31,637 nt of DNA from the NCBI GenBank assembly GCA_009992615.1, contig JAACVA010000076.1:1-31637 (forward strand), given 5' to 3'. This document shows, in pieces, positions 7,393 through 16,438 of this stretch. The stretch is from Rhodobacterales bacterium. Its GTDB lineage: Bacteria > Pseudomonadota > Alphaproteobacteria > Rhodobacterales > Rhodobacteraceae. Numbering within the stretch: the stretch's first letter is position 1; each line of letters opens with the position of its first letter. Made by a program: the position numbers and the translations under genes. The notes below the pieces were generated by a model. That model searched no databases and had not been told where the DNA came from. It saw nothing but the letters and a program-made list of their open reading frames with translations.

Positions 7393-8193
7393 TCAGCCTT
7401 CTTTCGCAGCAGAACCGCTTGTTCTTGTTCGATCGGTCAAACCGCACAACAGCAAAGCTTCTTTTACATCATTCGAAACGTGGTCGGCGCCGGTGATCGC
7501 CTTTGCGTCTTGTTCCATGTCAATTCCCGGGCCGCCGACGATGATCGGGGCCGGGCAGATCATGTTGTTGCGGATCATCTTGACCAAACCGTTTGTCTGG
7601 CCAAGCTTTTCAATGTGGGCCACGGACACCAGAACCATGTCAAAGGCCTGATCGCGCACCACCGCCTTTACCTCTGCGTCAGGACGCCCCAGCAACAGCC
7701 GCACCGATGCACCCAAGCGGCGCAGTTGTGACGTGACCAGCATCGGCCCCAAGGTGTGATAATCATCTGCCAGCATCAGCACGACGATGTTCAGCCCATC
7801 ATCATACATCCGTGATTCCACCGACCAGTTTTCGGTCAGGTCGCGCAGCAGCCCTTGCAAGCGGGCAACGCCAATGGTGACTTCGGCAAAGCTCATCCCG
7901 TCGTCACACCAGGCCACCCCCATGCGGCGGGCGACCTCGGGAATATACAGATCAGCGATTTCAAAGCGGTTGATCCGCGCGCCCAGCATTTCACGCACGA
8001 CCTGATCGCGCGCAGATGGGTCAGCACCCGACGCAGCACGATACAAGGCCGTCAAAAACCGCTCGGAGAGGGCACCGGGTTTGCCGATGCGCCGCGATAC
8101 CAGAACCGACAGAGCCTGTGACGCCAGAGACCCCACCGACCTGTCGATTCGAGGGGCTATCTTTGTCGATCTGTTCCTTGGGGCGTCCGTCAT
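7393..8193 (-). CDS. ppaA: PpaA/AerR-type antirepressor with cobalamin-binding-like domain
   Basis: Partner of PpsR that relieves repression in response to light and redox state. It has 266 residues. The C-terminal half is a B12-binding-like Rossmann domain with a DxHxxG motif, DYHTLG, at Asp144/His146, and a later VGGPG loop; His145 is the cobalamin ligand of R. capsulatus AerR. The N-terminal half is helical with RFEIADLYIPEVARRMG and WCDDGMSFAEVTIGVARLQ, like the helical partner domain of such sensors. The ATG at 8193 has GGGAG 9 bases before it; the upstream ATG at 8238 has no support. It is transcribed away from bchF and leads into ppsR. Confidence 0.92.
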   Translation of the reverse strand: MTDAPRNRSTKIAPRIDRSVGSLASQALSVLVSRRIGKPGALSERFLTALYRAASGADPSARDQVVREMLGARINRFEIADLYIPEVARRMGVAWCDDGMSFAEVTIGVARLQGLLRDLTENWSVESRMYDDGLNIVVLMLADDYHTLGPMLVTSQLRRLGASVRLLLGRPDAEVKAVVRDQAFDMVLVSVAHIEKLGQTNGLVKMIRNNMICPAPIIVGGPGIDMEQDAKAITGADHVSNDVKEALLLCGLTDRTRTSGSAAKEG

Positions 8194-8273
8194 AGAACCA
8201 TCTCCCGATACGGGCCTGTCAGGCGGCAAGTAGTGCAACGCCCAGCTTACACTGTCCGCCTTCCTGCGTAGAT

Positions 8274-8291
8274 TGTCAAAGAGAATTGACA
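8274..8291. promoter_or_regulatory. ppaA: Candidate PpsR/CrtJ operator on the ppaA side of the divergent region
   Basis: TGT at 8274-8276, twelve bases, ACA at 8289-8291. Read on the minus strand it begins a TTGACA (8279-8274), a plausible -35 box for ppaA with a weak -10 (GACAGT, 17-base spacing). This suggests autoregulation of the ppaA-ppsR unit by PpsR. The -10 assignment is weak. Confidence 0.65.
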
Positions 8292-8400
8292 GTATTGCCC
8301 GGTGTCACAAAATCTTGTTCGAGACCTTTGCTATATGGGCTGATTTGGTGGCGTATCGCCTGAGATCTGCGTCTGATCAGCGCATCTGTCAACTTGAGAG

Positions 8401-8418
8401 TGTAAGTTTTAATTGACA
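8401..8418. promoter_or_regulatory. bchF: Candidate PpsR/CrtJ operator of the bchF operon
   Basis: tgtaagttttaattgaca is an exact TGT-N12-ACA palindrome with extended symmetry (GTGTAA against TTGACAC). It covers the proposed -35 box of bchF, so bound PpsR would exclude RNA polymerase. A TGTCAA half-site lies 14 bases before it at 8387-8392. Confidence 0.75.
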
Positions 8419-8441
8419 CTTTGCGAAGCGGATGGCTAACT
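8413..8441 (+). promoter_or_regulatory. bchF: Candidate promoter of the bchFNBHLM-lhaA-puh operon
   Basis: TTGACA at 8413-8418, a 17-base spacer, then CTAACT at 8436-8441. The -35 is perfect for a housekeeping-type sigma factor and the -10 is poor, as is common for regulated promoters. Transcription would start near 8448, giving a leader of about 27 bases to the bchF ATG. The -35 overlaps the PpsR site and is followed by the 14-mer shared with the bchG upstream palindrome. Confidence 0.6.
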
Positions 8442-8474
8442 CAACAAAACTCGGCGCATGTTGAAAGGCCCGCA

Positions 8475-8963
8475 ATGCACCCCGACCGGACGACCCAGCC
8501 CAAAAGCACCGGCCTGTATACCCCGCAACAGCGCGCGCGGCGCGATGCGACGGTGTGGACGACGGTTCAGGGCGTTCTGGCGCCTGTGCAATTCCTGATC
8601 TTCGCGGTTTCGCTGGTGCTGGTGCTGCGCTATCTTGCAACCGGCGATGGCTATGGCGCGGCAACCCTATCTATCCTTCTGAAAACGCTGTGCCTTTATA
8701 CGATCATGATTACCGGCGCGATCTGGGAAAAGGTGGTTTTCGGGCAATATCTTTTCGCTCCCGCCTTCTTCTGGGAGGACGTGATCAGCTTTGTGGTGAT
8801 CGCGCTGCACACGTTGTATCTGTGGGGTCTTCTGACGGGCGCGCTGGCGCCGGAGACTCTGATGATCGTCACCCTGATGGCTTATCTGACCTATGTCGTG
8901 AATGCAGGTCAGTTTCTTTACAAACTGCGCCGCGCGCGGCTTGATTCGGGGGTGCCGGCATGA
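8475..8963 (+). CDS. bchF: 3-vinyl bacteriochlorophyllide hydratase
   Basis: Adds water to the 3-vinyl group on the way to bacteriochlorophyllide a. It is a 162-residue membrane protein with four hydrophobic segments; the family signature includes YTPQQRARRDATVWTTVQG, GAIWEKVVFGQYLFAP and FFWEDVISFVVIALHT. The ATG at 8475 is chosen over the longer frame from 8421 because it follows aaagg and starts just before the conserved block; the longer form would begin inside the promoter. The stop overlaps bchN as ATGA. First gene of the plus-strand operon. Confidence 0.94.
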   Translation: MHPDRTTQPKSTGLYTPQQRARRDATVWTTVQGVLAPVQFLIFAVSLVLVLRYLATGDGYGAATLSILLKTLCLYTIMITGAIWEKVVFGQYLFAPAFFWEDVISFVVIALHTLYLWGLLTGALAPETLMIVTLMAYLTYVVNAGQFLYKLRRARLDSGVPA

Positions 8964-10240
8964 ACGATCACGCCCCCCTCGGCCCCGGCTGCCGCGACAC
9001 TCCGGTCCTCAAAGAGCGTGGCCAACGCGAAGTGTTCTGCGGCTTGACCGGCATCATCTGGCTGCACCGCAAGATGCAGGACGCGTTCTTCCTTGTCGTC
9101 GGCTCACGCACCTGTGCCCACCTTCTGCAGTCGGCCGCCGGTGTGATGATCTTTGCCGAACCGCGGTTCGCCACTGCAATCCTCGAGGAAAAAGATCTGG
9201 CCGGTCTTGCCGACGCGCAGGATGAGCTGGACCGCGAAGTCGCGCGCCTGCTGGCCCGCCGCCCGGACATCCGGCAATTGTTCCTCGTCGGTTCCTGTCC
9301 CTCGGAAGTGATCAAGCTTGACCTGCACCGCGCGGCCGAACGTCTGTCGATAAAGCATGCCCCGCATGTCCGTGTGCTGAATTATTCCGGTTCAGGGATC
9401 GAAACCACCTTCACCCAGGGCGAAGATGCCTGCCTCGCCTCCATGGTGCCCGGTCTGCGTGACACCGATTCGCGCGAACTGCTGTTGGTCGGCGCGCTGC
9501 CCGACGTGGTCGAGGATCAGATGCTGGGCCTTTTGCGCGACATGGGCATCGACAACATCCGCTGCCTGCCCGCCCGGCGCACGGATGATACGCTGGCCTG
9601 TGGGCCGAACACAGTTTTCGCACTGACCCAGCCGTTTCTGGGTGACACCCACGCCGCGCTGGAACGTCGCGGCGCGCGGCACCTGCCCGCGCCATTTCCG
9701 TTCGGCGAAGAAGGCACAACCGCCTGGTTGCGGGTGATCGCCGATGAATTTGGTGTTGATCGGGCCACCTTCGACAGGGCGACCCAAGCCCCCCGCGCCC
9801 GGGCGCGCAAGGCCATCGCCGCCGCCACCGAAACCCTGAACGGCAAGTCGATCTTCTTCTTCCCCGACAGCCAGCTCGAAATCCCGCTCGCCCGTTTCCT
9901 GACCCGTGAATGTGGCATGACCGCCATCGAAATCGGCACCCCGTTTCTGCACAAGGCGCTGACCGGCCCCGATCTGGATCTGATCCCGGCTGGTCCCACC
10001 ATTTCCGAAGGACAGGATGTTGATCTGCAACTGGACCGCGCCCGCGCCGCCCGCCCCGACCTGACGGTCTGCGGCCTTGGTCTTGCCAATCCGCTTGAGG
10101 CCGAAGGCCTGACCACAAAATGGGCGATCGAACTGGTTTTTACCCCGGTGCATTTCTACGAACAGGCGGGCGATCTGGCTGCGCTGTTCGCCCGGCCGCT
10201 GCGCCGCCGCGCACTTCTGAAACATGGGGCCAGCGCATGA
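8960..10240 (+). CDS. bchN: Dark-operative protochlorophyllide reductase subunit N
   Basis: With BchB it forms the nitrogenase-like catalytic component that reduces ring D of protochlorophyllide without light. It has 426 residues. The three cysteines that hold the NB-cluster are visible at Cys27 (REVFCGLTG), Cys52 (GSRTCAHL) and Cys113 (LVGSCPSE), one residue shifted from Cys26/51/112 of the R. capsulatus enzyme. The start overlaps the bchF stop (ATGA), so the two are coupled. The gap to bchB is filled by a GC-rich hairpin element. Confidence 0.97.
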   Translation: MNDHAPLGPGCRDTPVLKERGQREVFCGLTGIIWLHRKMQDAFFLVVGSRTCAHLLQSAAGVMIFAEPRFATAILEEKDLAGLADAQDELDREVARLLARRPDIRQLFLVGSCPSEVIKLDLHRAAERLSIKHAPHVRVLNYSGSGIETTFTQGEDACLASMVPGLRDTDSRELLLVGALPDVVEDQMLGLLRDMGIDNIRCLPARRTDDTLACGPNTVFALTQPFLGDTHAALERRGARHLPAPFPFGEEGTTAWLRVIADEFGVDRATFDRATQAPRARARKAIAAATETLNGKSIFFFPDSQLEIPLARFLTRECGMTAIEIGTPFLHKALTGPDLDLIPAGPTISEGQDVDLQLDRARAARPDLTVCGLGLANPLEAEGLTTKWAIELVFTPVHFYEQAGDLAALFARPLRRRALLKHGASA

Positions 10241-10243
10241 TCT

Positions 10244-10293
10244 CTTTCTTGCTTGAAATACCTTCGGGGGTCCGGGGGCAGACAGCCCCCGGC
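10244..10293 (-). repeat. GC-rich dispersed intergenic hairpin element, copy 1 (reverse orientation)
   Basis: An AT-rich arm (tttcttgcttgaaatacctt) is followed by an 8-bp stem, ccgggggc at 10272-10279 pairing with gcccccgg at 10285-10292, loop agaca. It aligns, in reverse orientation, with copies 2 and 3 at 15425-15475 and 22003-22055: the order 'cttgc-aaata-cct(t)cggggg-tccggggg-loop-cccccgg' is kept. It fills almost the whole bchN-bchB gap. Confidence 0.8.
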
Positions 10294-10301
10294 AGCCAGT
10301 C

Positions 10302-11852
10302 ATGAAGCTGACCGTTTGGACATACGAGGGCCCGCCCCACGTCGGCGCGATGCGCGTCGCCACCGGCATGACGGGATTGCACTATGTGCTGCATGCGCCA
10401 CAGGGCGACACCTATGCCGACCTGCTGTTTACCATGATCGAGCGGCGCAATCATCGCCCGCCCGTCACCTATACTACTTTCCAGGCCCGTGATCTGGGGT
10501 CTGACACTGCCTATCTGTTCAAGGACGCCTGCCGCGACGCTTATGAGCGGTTCAAGCCGCAGGCGATCATCGTCGGTGCGTCCTGCACCGCCGAACTGAT
10601 CCAGGATGATCCGGGCGGGCTGGCCGAATCCATGGGCCTGCCTGTGCCGGTGATTGCGCTTGAGTTGCCCAGCTATCAGCGCAAGGAAAATTTTGGCGCG
10701 GATGAAACATTCTTCCAGGTCGTCCGCCATCTTGCAAAGCCAATGGCGCGCAGCGAACGGGTGTCATGTAACATCCTTGGCCCAACCGGGCTTGGCTTTC
10801 GCCATCGGGATGACATAACCGAAATCACCGCCCTGCTGTATGACCTGGGGGTCGAGGTGAATGTCACCGCGCCCATGGGATCGTCGCCGTCCGACATTGC
10901 GCGTATGGGTGCTGCGCATTTCAATGTGCTGCTCTATCCCGAAACCGGCGAGGCCGCCGCGCGCTGGTGCGAAAAGAACCTCGGCCAGCCCTTCACGAAA
11001 ACGGTGCCCATCGGCGTTGGCGCGACAGGTGATTTCATCGCCGAGGTGGCCAAGCTCGCCGGGGTCAGCCCTGCGGTGGACGACAGCCGCCTGCGCCTGC
11101 CCTGGTATGCCGCCAGTGTCGATTCAACCTATCTGACCGGCAAGCGGGTATTTCTGTTCGGCGATGGCACCCATGTGGCTGCAGCCGCCCGCATCGCCCG
11201 CGACGAGATGGGCTTCACCGTCTGTGGCATGGGCTGTTACAACCGCGAATTCGCCCGCCCGATCCGGGCCTTGGCCAAGGAATACGGCGTTGAGGCGCTG
11301 ATCACCGATGACTACCTTGAGGTGGAAGCGGCGATCGAGGCACTGGCGCCCGAGATGATCCTGGGCACTCAGATGGAACGCCACATCGGCAAACGTCTGG
11401 GTATCCCTTGCGCCGTGATCTCAGCACCCGTGCATGTGCAGGATTTCCCGGCCCGCTATTCGCCGCAAATGGGGTTTGAAGGCGCCAATGTGATCTTCGA
11501 CACTTGGGTGCATCCTCTTGTCATGGGGCTGGAAGAGCACCTGTTGCACATGTTCCGCGATGATTTCGAATTTCACGACGCAGCGGGCGCCAGTCATCAC
11601 GGGGGCAAGGCCACGGCAGCGCCGGAGCCCGATACGATCGCGGATTTGAGTATTTCAGGCAAGAAGAAGCCGGAAAATCAAGGCGCAGACGTCCTTGTCT
11701 GGCTGGCGGATGCCGAGAAGGAGCTGAAGAAGATACCCTTCTTCGTCCGTGGCAAGGCGCGCCGCAACACCGAGGCATACGCCGCCCTGAAGGGCCTGCA
11801 AGAAGTGTCTGTCGATACCTTATACGAGGCAAAGGCCCATTATGCGCGATAG
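10302..11852 (+). CDS. bchB: Dark-operative protochlorophyllide reductase subunit B
   Basis: Second half of the BchNB catalytic component. It has 516 residues. The unusual aspartate ligand of the NB-cluster, Asp36, is at the expected place (HAPQGD, D36). The family N-terminus MKLTVWTYEGPPHVGAMR fixes the start at 10302. No Shine-Dalgarno is visible before it because the hairpin element ends only 8 bases upstream. The C-terminus has the small BchB/ChlB C-domain (VLVWLADAEKELKKIPFFVR). The last 11 bases overlap bchH. Confidence 0.97.
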   Translation: MKLTVWTYEGPPHVGAMRVATGMTGLHYVLHAPQGDTYADLLFTMIERRNHRPPVTYTTFQARDLGSDTAYLFKDACRDAYERFKPQAIIVGASCTAELIQDDPGGLAESMGLPVPVIALELPSYQRKENFGADETFFQVVRHLAKPMARSERVSCNILGPTGLGFRHRDDITEITALLYDLGVEVNVTAPMGSSPSDIARMGAAHFNVLLYPETGEAAARWCEKNLGQPFTKTVPIGVGATGDFIAEVAKLAGVSPAVDDSRLRLPWYAASVDSTYLTGKRVFLFGDGTHVAAAARIARDEMGFTVCGMGCYNREFARPIRALAKEYGVEALITDDYLEVEAAIEALAPEMILGTQMERHIGKRLGIPCAVISAPVHVQDFPARYSPQMGFEGANVIFDTWVHPLVMGLEEHLLHMFRDDFEFHDAAGASHHGGKATAAPEPDTIADLSISGKKKPENQGADVLVWLADAEKELKKIPFFVRGKARRNTEAYAALKGLQEVSVDTLYEAKAHYAR

Positions 11853-14800
11853 TGCACACATTCCCGGTTACCGAATCGCCATCGTCACGCTGGATGCCCA
11901 TGCGGCCGGACCTGCGGCGCGGGTTCTGCCGCGGCTTGAGGCGGATTTCCCCGGCCTGATCGTCAGCGTCCATGCCGCAGCACAATGGGCCGAAAACCCC
12001 GATTCTCTGGAGCAGGCCCGAGATGCCGTACGTCACGCCGATATTGTGGTGTGCAACCTTTTGTTCATCGAAGAACACATCACCGCCATCCTGCCGGAAT
12101 TGCAGGCGCGGCGTGGCCAGTGCGATGCGATGCTGGGTGTCATTGCCGATGAACAGATCGTCAAGCTGACCCGCATGGGCAGTGTCGATATGGCGAAACC
12201 GGCCAGCGGGCTTATGGGAATTCTGAAAAAGCTGAAGCCGAACACGAAAAAACGGTCATCCGGCGAAAGCCAGATGAAAATCTTGCGCCGCATTCCCCAG
12301 ATCCTGAAATTCCTGCCCGGCAAGGCGCAGGATCTGCGGTCATATTTCCTGGCCATGCAGTATTGGCTGGGCGGCTCGGACGATAATGTCGAACAGATGA
12401 TCCGCATGTTGATTTCGCGCTATTCCAACGTGACCGCCTGGCACGGTGCGCCGGTCAAGGCGCCGATCGAATACCCCGAGGTGGGGCTGTACCACCCCGA
12501 TCTGCCGGGTCATCGCATTGTCACCGACATTGCAGATCTGCCCGGGCCGGCGCGGCCTGTGGCGACGGTGGGCCTGTTGATGCTGCGGTCTTATGTTCTG
12601 GCGTCGGATTCGGCGCATTACGATCAGGTGATCCGCAGTTTCGAAGCGCGCGGCATCCGTTGCATCCCCGCCTTTGCCGGCGGGTTGGACGGGCGGCCCG
12701 CCGTCGAGACCTATTTCAAAGGTCATGTCGATGCCATGGTATCGCTGACCGGATTTTCCCTTGTCGGCGGCCCCGCCTATAATGACAGCGCTGCTGCGGT
12801 GGATATGTTGAGCGATCTTGACGTGCCCTATATCGCCGCCCACCCGTTGGAGTTTCAGACCTTGGGGCAGTGGGGCGACAGTGCCAGCGGCCTTGGCCCC
12901 GTGGAAACCACCATGCTGATCGCCCTGCCCGAAATCGACGGCGCAACCAACCCGACGGTCTTTGCCGGCCGACACGACGGCGACGGGTGCCATGGCTGTG
13001 GTCGCCATTGCAACAGCACCTCCGAGCATCGCGCCATGGCGCCCTGCTTTGAGCGGATCGAGGCGCTGGCTGAAAAGGTGCTGCGACTCGCCCGGTTGCG
13101 CCGGTCGCTGACTGTGGATCGCAAGGTGGCGATCGTTCTGTTTGGATTTCCGCCCAATGCGGGGGCCGTCGGCACAGCCGCCTATCTTTCGGTATTCGAG
13201 AGCCTGTTCAATACCTTGCATTCGATGAAGGCCCAAGGCTATGTCGTCGATCCGCCCGACACGGTGGAGGAACTGCGCAACGCCATCCTGAAAGGCAACG
13301 CCGCCACCTATGGGCAAGAGGCCAACGTGGCCGCCCATGTCAGCGCCGATGCCCTGGTGAAAGATACCCCCTGGCTGGACGAGATCGAGGCGGTCTGGGG
13401 CCCGGCGCCCGGCCGCGTGCAAAGCGACGGGCGCGGCGTTTTCGTGCTGGGCCAGCATTTCGGCAACGTGTTTGTCGGTGTCCAGCCCACCTTTGGATAC
13501 GAGGGCGATCCGATGCGCCTGTTGTTCGAACGCGGTTTTGCCCCCACCCATGCGTTCAGCGCCTTCTATCGGTATCTGCGCAACGATTTCCGCGCCGATG
13601 CGGTGCTGCATTTCGGGATGCACGGCGCGTTGGAATTCATGCCGGGCCGCCAATCAGGCATGGGCGCGCGGGATTGGCCGGATCGGCTGATCGGGGAACT
13701 GCCCAACGTCTATCTCTATGCCTCGAACAACCCGTCCGAGGCGACGCTGGCCAAGCGGCGCAGCAATGCGGTGTGTGTTACCCACCTGACCCCGCCTTTG
13801 GCGCAATCCGGCCTTTACAAGGGGCTGGCCGAACTGAAGGACAGCGTGACGCGCTGGCGCGCCATGGCACCCGACAGCAATGACAGAGCCGACCTGGAGA
13901 CGCTGATCGCCGATCAGGCGGTGGCGGTGGACATGGGCGGCACCCCGCCTGAAAAGCTGTGGCTGAAGCTGTTGGAAACCGAGGATGCGCTGATTACAGA
14001 CGGTTTGCATATTGTCGGTCGGCCGATGTCGGCCCACGACCGCGCAGCGCAGATCGCGCTGATGCCCGACCGCAGCGAAGCGGCCCGCAAACGGATCGAC
14101 AAACTGTTGTCGGAAGATCATGAATTGCCTGGTCTGATGCGGGCGTTGGCGGGACGGTTCATCGCGCCGGTGCCGGGGGGCGATTTGATCCGCAGTCCCG
14201 ACGTGCTGCCCACCGGGCGCAACATCCATGCCTTTGATCCGTTCCGGATGCCCACGGCCTTTGCCATGCAGGATGGTGCGAAACAGGCACAACTTCTGCT
14301 GGACACGCACCAGACGATGCCGCGTACCGTCGCGCTGGTGCTGTGGGGCAGTGACAACATCAAATCCGACGGCGGGCCGATTGCCCAGGCGCTGGCGCTG
14401 ATGGGGGCGAAACCGCGGTTTGACGGCTATGGCCGGCTGTGCGGTGCCGATCTGGTGCCTTTGGCCGAACTAGGCAGGCCGAGGATCGACGTTGTGATGA
14501 CGCTATCGGGCATCTTCCGCGATCTGCTGCCGCTGCAAACGCGGATGCTGGCCGAGGCGGCCTTCAAATGCGCGACGGCGGATGAACCCGAAGACATGAA
14601 TTACATCCGCGCCCATGCGCTGGCCTATGCGAAGGCCATGGATGTGGATATGGAAACCGCCGCCCTGCGGGTGTTTTCAAACGCCGAGGGCGCCTATGGC
14701 AGCAACGTCAACGTGTTGGTCGATCAGGGCGGTTTCGACGACGAGGACGAGTTGGCCGATGCCTATGAATCGCGCAAGAGTTTCGCCTATGGCTGCAACG

Positions 14801-15387
14801 GCAAGGCGGCCCAGCAGGGCGCTCTGTTGCAGAAGGTGCTGAAGGATGTCGATATCGCCTATCAGAACCTTGAATCGGTTGAACTGGGCGTGACCACGGT
14901 AGATCACTATTTCGACACACTGGGCGGCATCGCCCGGGCGGTGAAACGCGCCAAGGGTTCGGACGCCGCTGTTTATATTGGCGACCAGACCCGCGGCAAA
15001 GGCCAGATGCGCACGCTGAAGGACCAGATCGCGCTGGAAACCCGGTCGCGCAACCTCAACCCCAAATGGTACGAGGGATTGCTGAAGCACGGCCACGAAG
15101 GCGTGCGCCAGATCGAGGCCAGCGTGACCAACACGCTGGGCTGGTCGGCAACCACCGGTCAGGTTGACCCCTGGGTTTATCAGCGGCTGAGCGAAACCTT
15201 CGTTCTGGACACCGCCATGCGCGATCGTCTGGCCGCGCTGAACCCCCAGGCCAGCGCACGGATGGCCGGGCGCCTGCTGGAGGCAAGCGATCGCAATTAC
15301 TGGACCCCGGATGCTGCCACGCTGCAGGCGTTGCAGGGGGCGGCGGATGAACTTGAGGATCGGCTTGAGGGGATCGCGGCGGAATGA
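11842..15387 (+). CDS. bchH: Magnesium chelatase subunit H
   Basis: The porphyrin-binding large subunit that, with BchI and BchD, inserts Mg into protoporphyrin IX, the first committed step. It has 1181 residues, normal for BchH (about 1190). CobN/Mg-chelatase blocks are clear: a Met/Leu-rich N-domain, HFGMHGALEFMPGRQSG in the middle and NLNPKWYEGLLKHGHEG near the end. BchI and BchD are not in this window and must be encoded elsewhere. The start ATG overlaps the last codons of bchB by 11 bases, and no frameshift is seen along the 3.5 kb. Confidence 0.97.
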   Translation: MRDSAHIPGYRIAIVTLDAHAAGPAARVLPRLEADFPGLIVSVHAAAQWAENPDSLEQARDAVRHADIVVCNLLFIEEHITAILPELQARRGQCDAMLGVIADEQIVKLTRMGSVDMAKPASGLMGILKKLKPNTKKRSSGESQMKILRRIPQILKFLPGKAQDLRSYFLAMQYWLGGSDDNVEQMIRMLISRYSNVTAWHGAPVKAPIEYPEVGLYHPDLPGHRIVTDIADLPGPARPVATVGLLMLRSYVLASDSAHYDQVIRSFEARGIRCIPAFAGGLDGRPAVETYFKGHVDAMVSLTGFSLVGGPAYNDSAAAVDMLSDLDVPYIAAHPLEFQTLGQWGDSASGLGPVETTMLIALPEIDGATNPTVFAGRHDGDGCHGCGRHCNSTSEHRAMAPCFERIEALAEKVLRLARLRRSLTVDRKVAIVLFGFPPNAGAVGTAAYLSVFESLFNTLHSMKAQGYVVDPPDTVEELRNAILKGNAATYGQEANVAAHVSADALVKDTPWLDEIEAVWGPAPGRVQSDGRGVFVLGQHFGNVFVGVQPTFGYEGDPMRLLFERGFAPTHAFSAFYRYLRNDFRADAVLHFGMHGALEFMPGRQSGMGARDWPDRLIGELPNVYLYASNNPSEATLAKRRSNAVCVTHLTPPLAQSGLYKGLAELKDSVTRWRAMAPDSNDRADLETLIADQAVAVDMGGTPPEKLWLKLLETEDALITDGLHIVGRPMSAHDRAAQIALMPDRSEAARKRIDKLLSEDHELPGLMRALAGRFIAPVPGGDLIRSPDVLPTGRNIHAFDPFRMPTAFAMQDGAKQAQLLLDTHQTMPRTVALVLWGSDNIKSDGGPIAQALALMGAKPRFDGYGRLCGADLVPLAELGRPRIDVVMTLSGIFRDLLPLQTRMLAEAAFKCATADEPEDMNYIRAHALAYAKAMDVDMETAALRVFSNAEGAYGSNVNVLVDQGGFDDEDELADAYESRKSFAYGCNGKAAQQGALLQKVLKDVDIAYQNLESVELGVTTVDHYFDTLGGIARAVKRAKGSDAAVYIGDQTRGKGQMRTLKDQIALETRSRNLNPKWYEGLLKHGHEGVRQIEASVTNTLGWSATTGQVDPWVYQRLSETFVLDTAMRDRLAALNPQASARMAGRLLEASDRNYWTPDAATLQALQGAADELEDRLEGIAAE

Positions 15388-15424
15388 GTGACGATACAGC
15401 ATATGGTTTCGCCCTTGTCGGGCG

Positions 15425-15475
15425 ATCCACCGGGGGGCCAGCCCCCCGGACACCCCGGAAGATTTTTAAACCAAA
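15425..15475 (+). repeat. GC-rich dispersed intergenic hairpin element, copy 2
   Basis: Stem ccgggggg (15430-15437) pairs with ccccccgg (15442-15449), loop ccag, followed by gacaccccggaagattttta and an A-rich tail. It is the same design as copy 3 and the reverse of copy 1. It sits in the 127-base gap between bchH and bchL, the only sizeable gap in this part of the operon, and could act as an RNA 3' end stabiliser or partial terminator. Confidence 0.8.
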
Positions 15476-15514
15476 GATGAGCAAGGCGGCTTTCGTCTTG
15501 CAGGAAGGGACCAA

Positions 15515-16438
15515 ATGAGCCCCAGAGATGAAGTTTCAACCCTGCGCGCGGCGGCCGGTGTGCCGATTTTGAAGGGCGAGGATGGCGAGGGATCGGTGCA
15601 GGTGCACCAGGACATGTCGCTGAAGATCGAAGGCGCCCAGGTTTTTGCCATCTATGGCAAGGGCGGGATCGGCAAATCGACCACCAGTTCCAATCTGTCG
15701 GCGGCGTTTTCCATGTTGGGCAAGCGTGTGTTGCAGATCGGGTGCGACCCCAAGCACGACAGCACCTTCACCCTGACCGGCCAGTTGCAGCCCACCGTGA
15801 TCGACATCCTGAAGGATGTTGATTTCCACGCGGAAGAGTTGCGCCCCGAAGATTTCGTCACCGTCGGATTCAACGGGGTGAAATGTGTCGAAGCGGGCGG
15901 GCCGCCTGCGGGCACCGGATGTGGCGGATATGTGGTGGGCCAGACCGTGAAGCTGTTGAAGCAGCACCACATGTTGGAAGATACGGACATCGTGATTTTT
16001 GACGTGCTGGGCGATGTGGTGTGCGGCGGCTTTGCCGCGCCGCTGCAACATGCCGACCGCGCCGTGATTGTGACCGCGAACGATTTTGACAGCATTTATG
16101 CGATGAACCGGATCATCGCCGCCGTTCAGGCCAAGTCAAAGAATTACAACGTGCGTCTGGCGGGTTGTATCGCGAACCGCAGCAAGAACACCGATGAGGT
16201 GGATCGGTACTGTGACGTGGTGGGGTTCAACCGGATCGCCCACATGCCCGACATCGACGCCATCCGCCGCAGCCGTCTGAAGAAGAAGACACTGTTCGAA
16301 ATGCCCGATGAGGAAGACATCGTTATGGCGCGGGCCGAATACATGCGGCTGGCCCAGACGCTGTTTGCCGGAACCGAGCCTTTGGCGCCGACATCCCTGC
16401 CGGATCGTGAAATCTTCGAGTTGCTCGGTTTCGACTGA
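15515..16438 (+). CDS. bchL: Dark-operative protochlorophyllide reductase iron-sulfur ATP-binding protein
   Basis: The NifH-like reductase that passes electrons to BchNB at the cost of ATP. It has 307 residues. The P-loop is YGKGGIGKSTTSSN at 47-60, and the cysteines that bridge the homodimer 4Fe-4S cluster are Cys136 (GTGCGGYV) and Cys170 (DVVCGGFA), 34 apart as in known BchL. The N-terminal about 35 residues are the low-similarity extension usual in purple bacteria. A strong aggaaggga stands before the ATG. The stop overlaps bchM as TGATG. Confidence 0.98.
   Translation: MSPRDEVSTLRAAAGVPILKGEDGEGSVQVHQDMSLKIEGAQVFAIYGKGGIGKSTTSSNLSAAFSMLGKRVLQIGCDPKHDSTFTLTGQLQPTVIDILKDVDFHAEELRPEDFVTVGFNGVKCVEAGGPPAGTGCGGYVVGQTVKLLKQHHMLEDTDIVIFDVLGDVVCGGFAAPLQHADRAVIVTANDFDSIYAMNRIIAAVQAKSKNYNVRLAGCIANRSKNTDEVDRYCDVVGFNRIAHMPDIDAIRRSRLKKKTLFEMPDEEDIVMARAEYMRLAQTLFAGTEPLAPTSLPDREIFELLGFD

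Noticed and set aside
12340..13653. 437-codon minus-strand frame inside bchH
   Set aside because: Antisense shadow of bchH with no domain and composition typical of such shadows.
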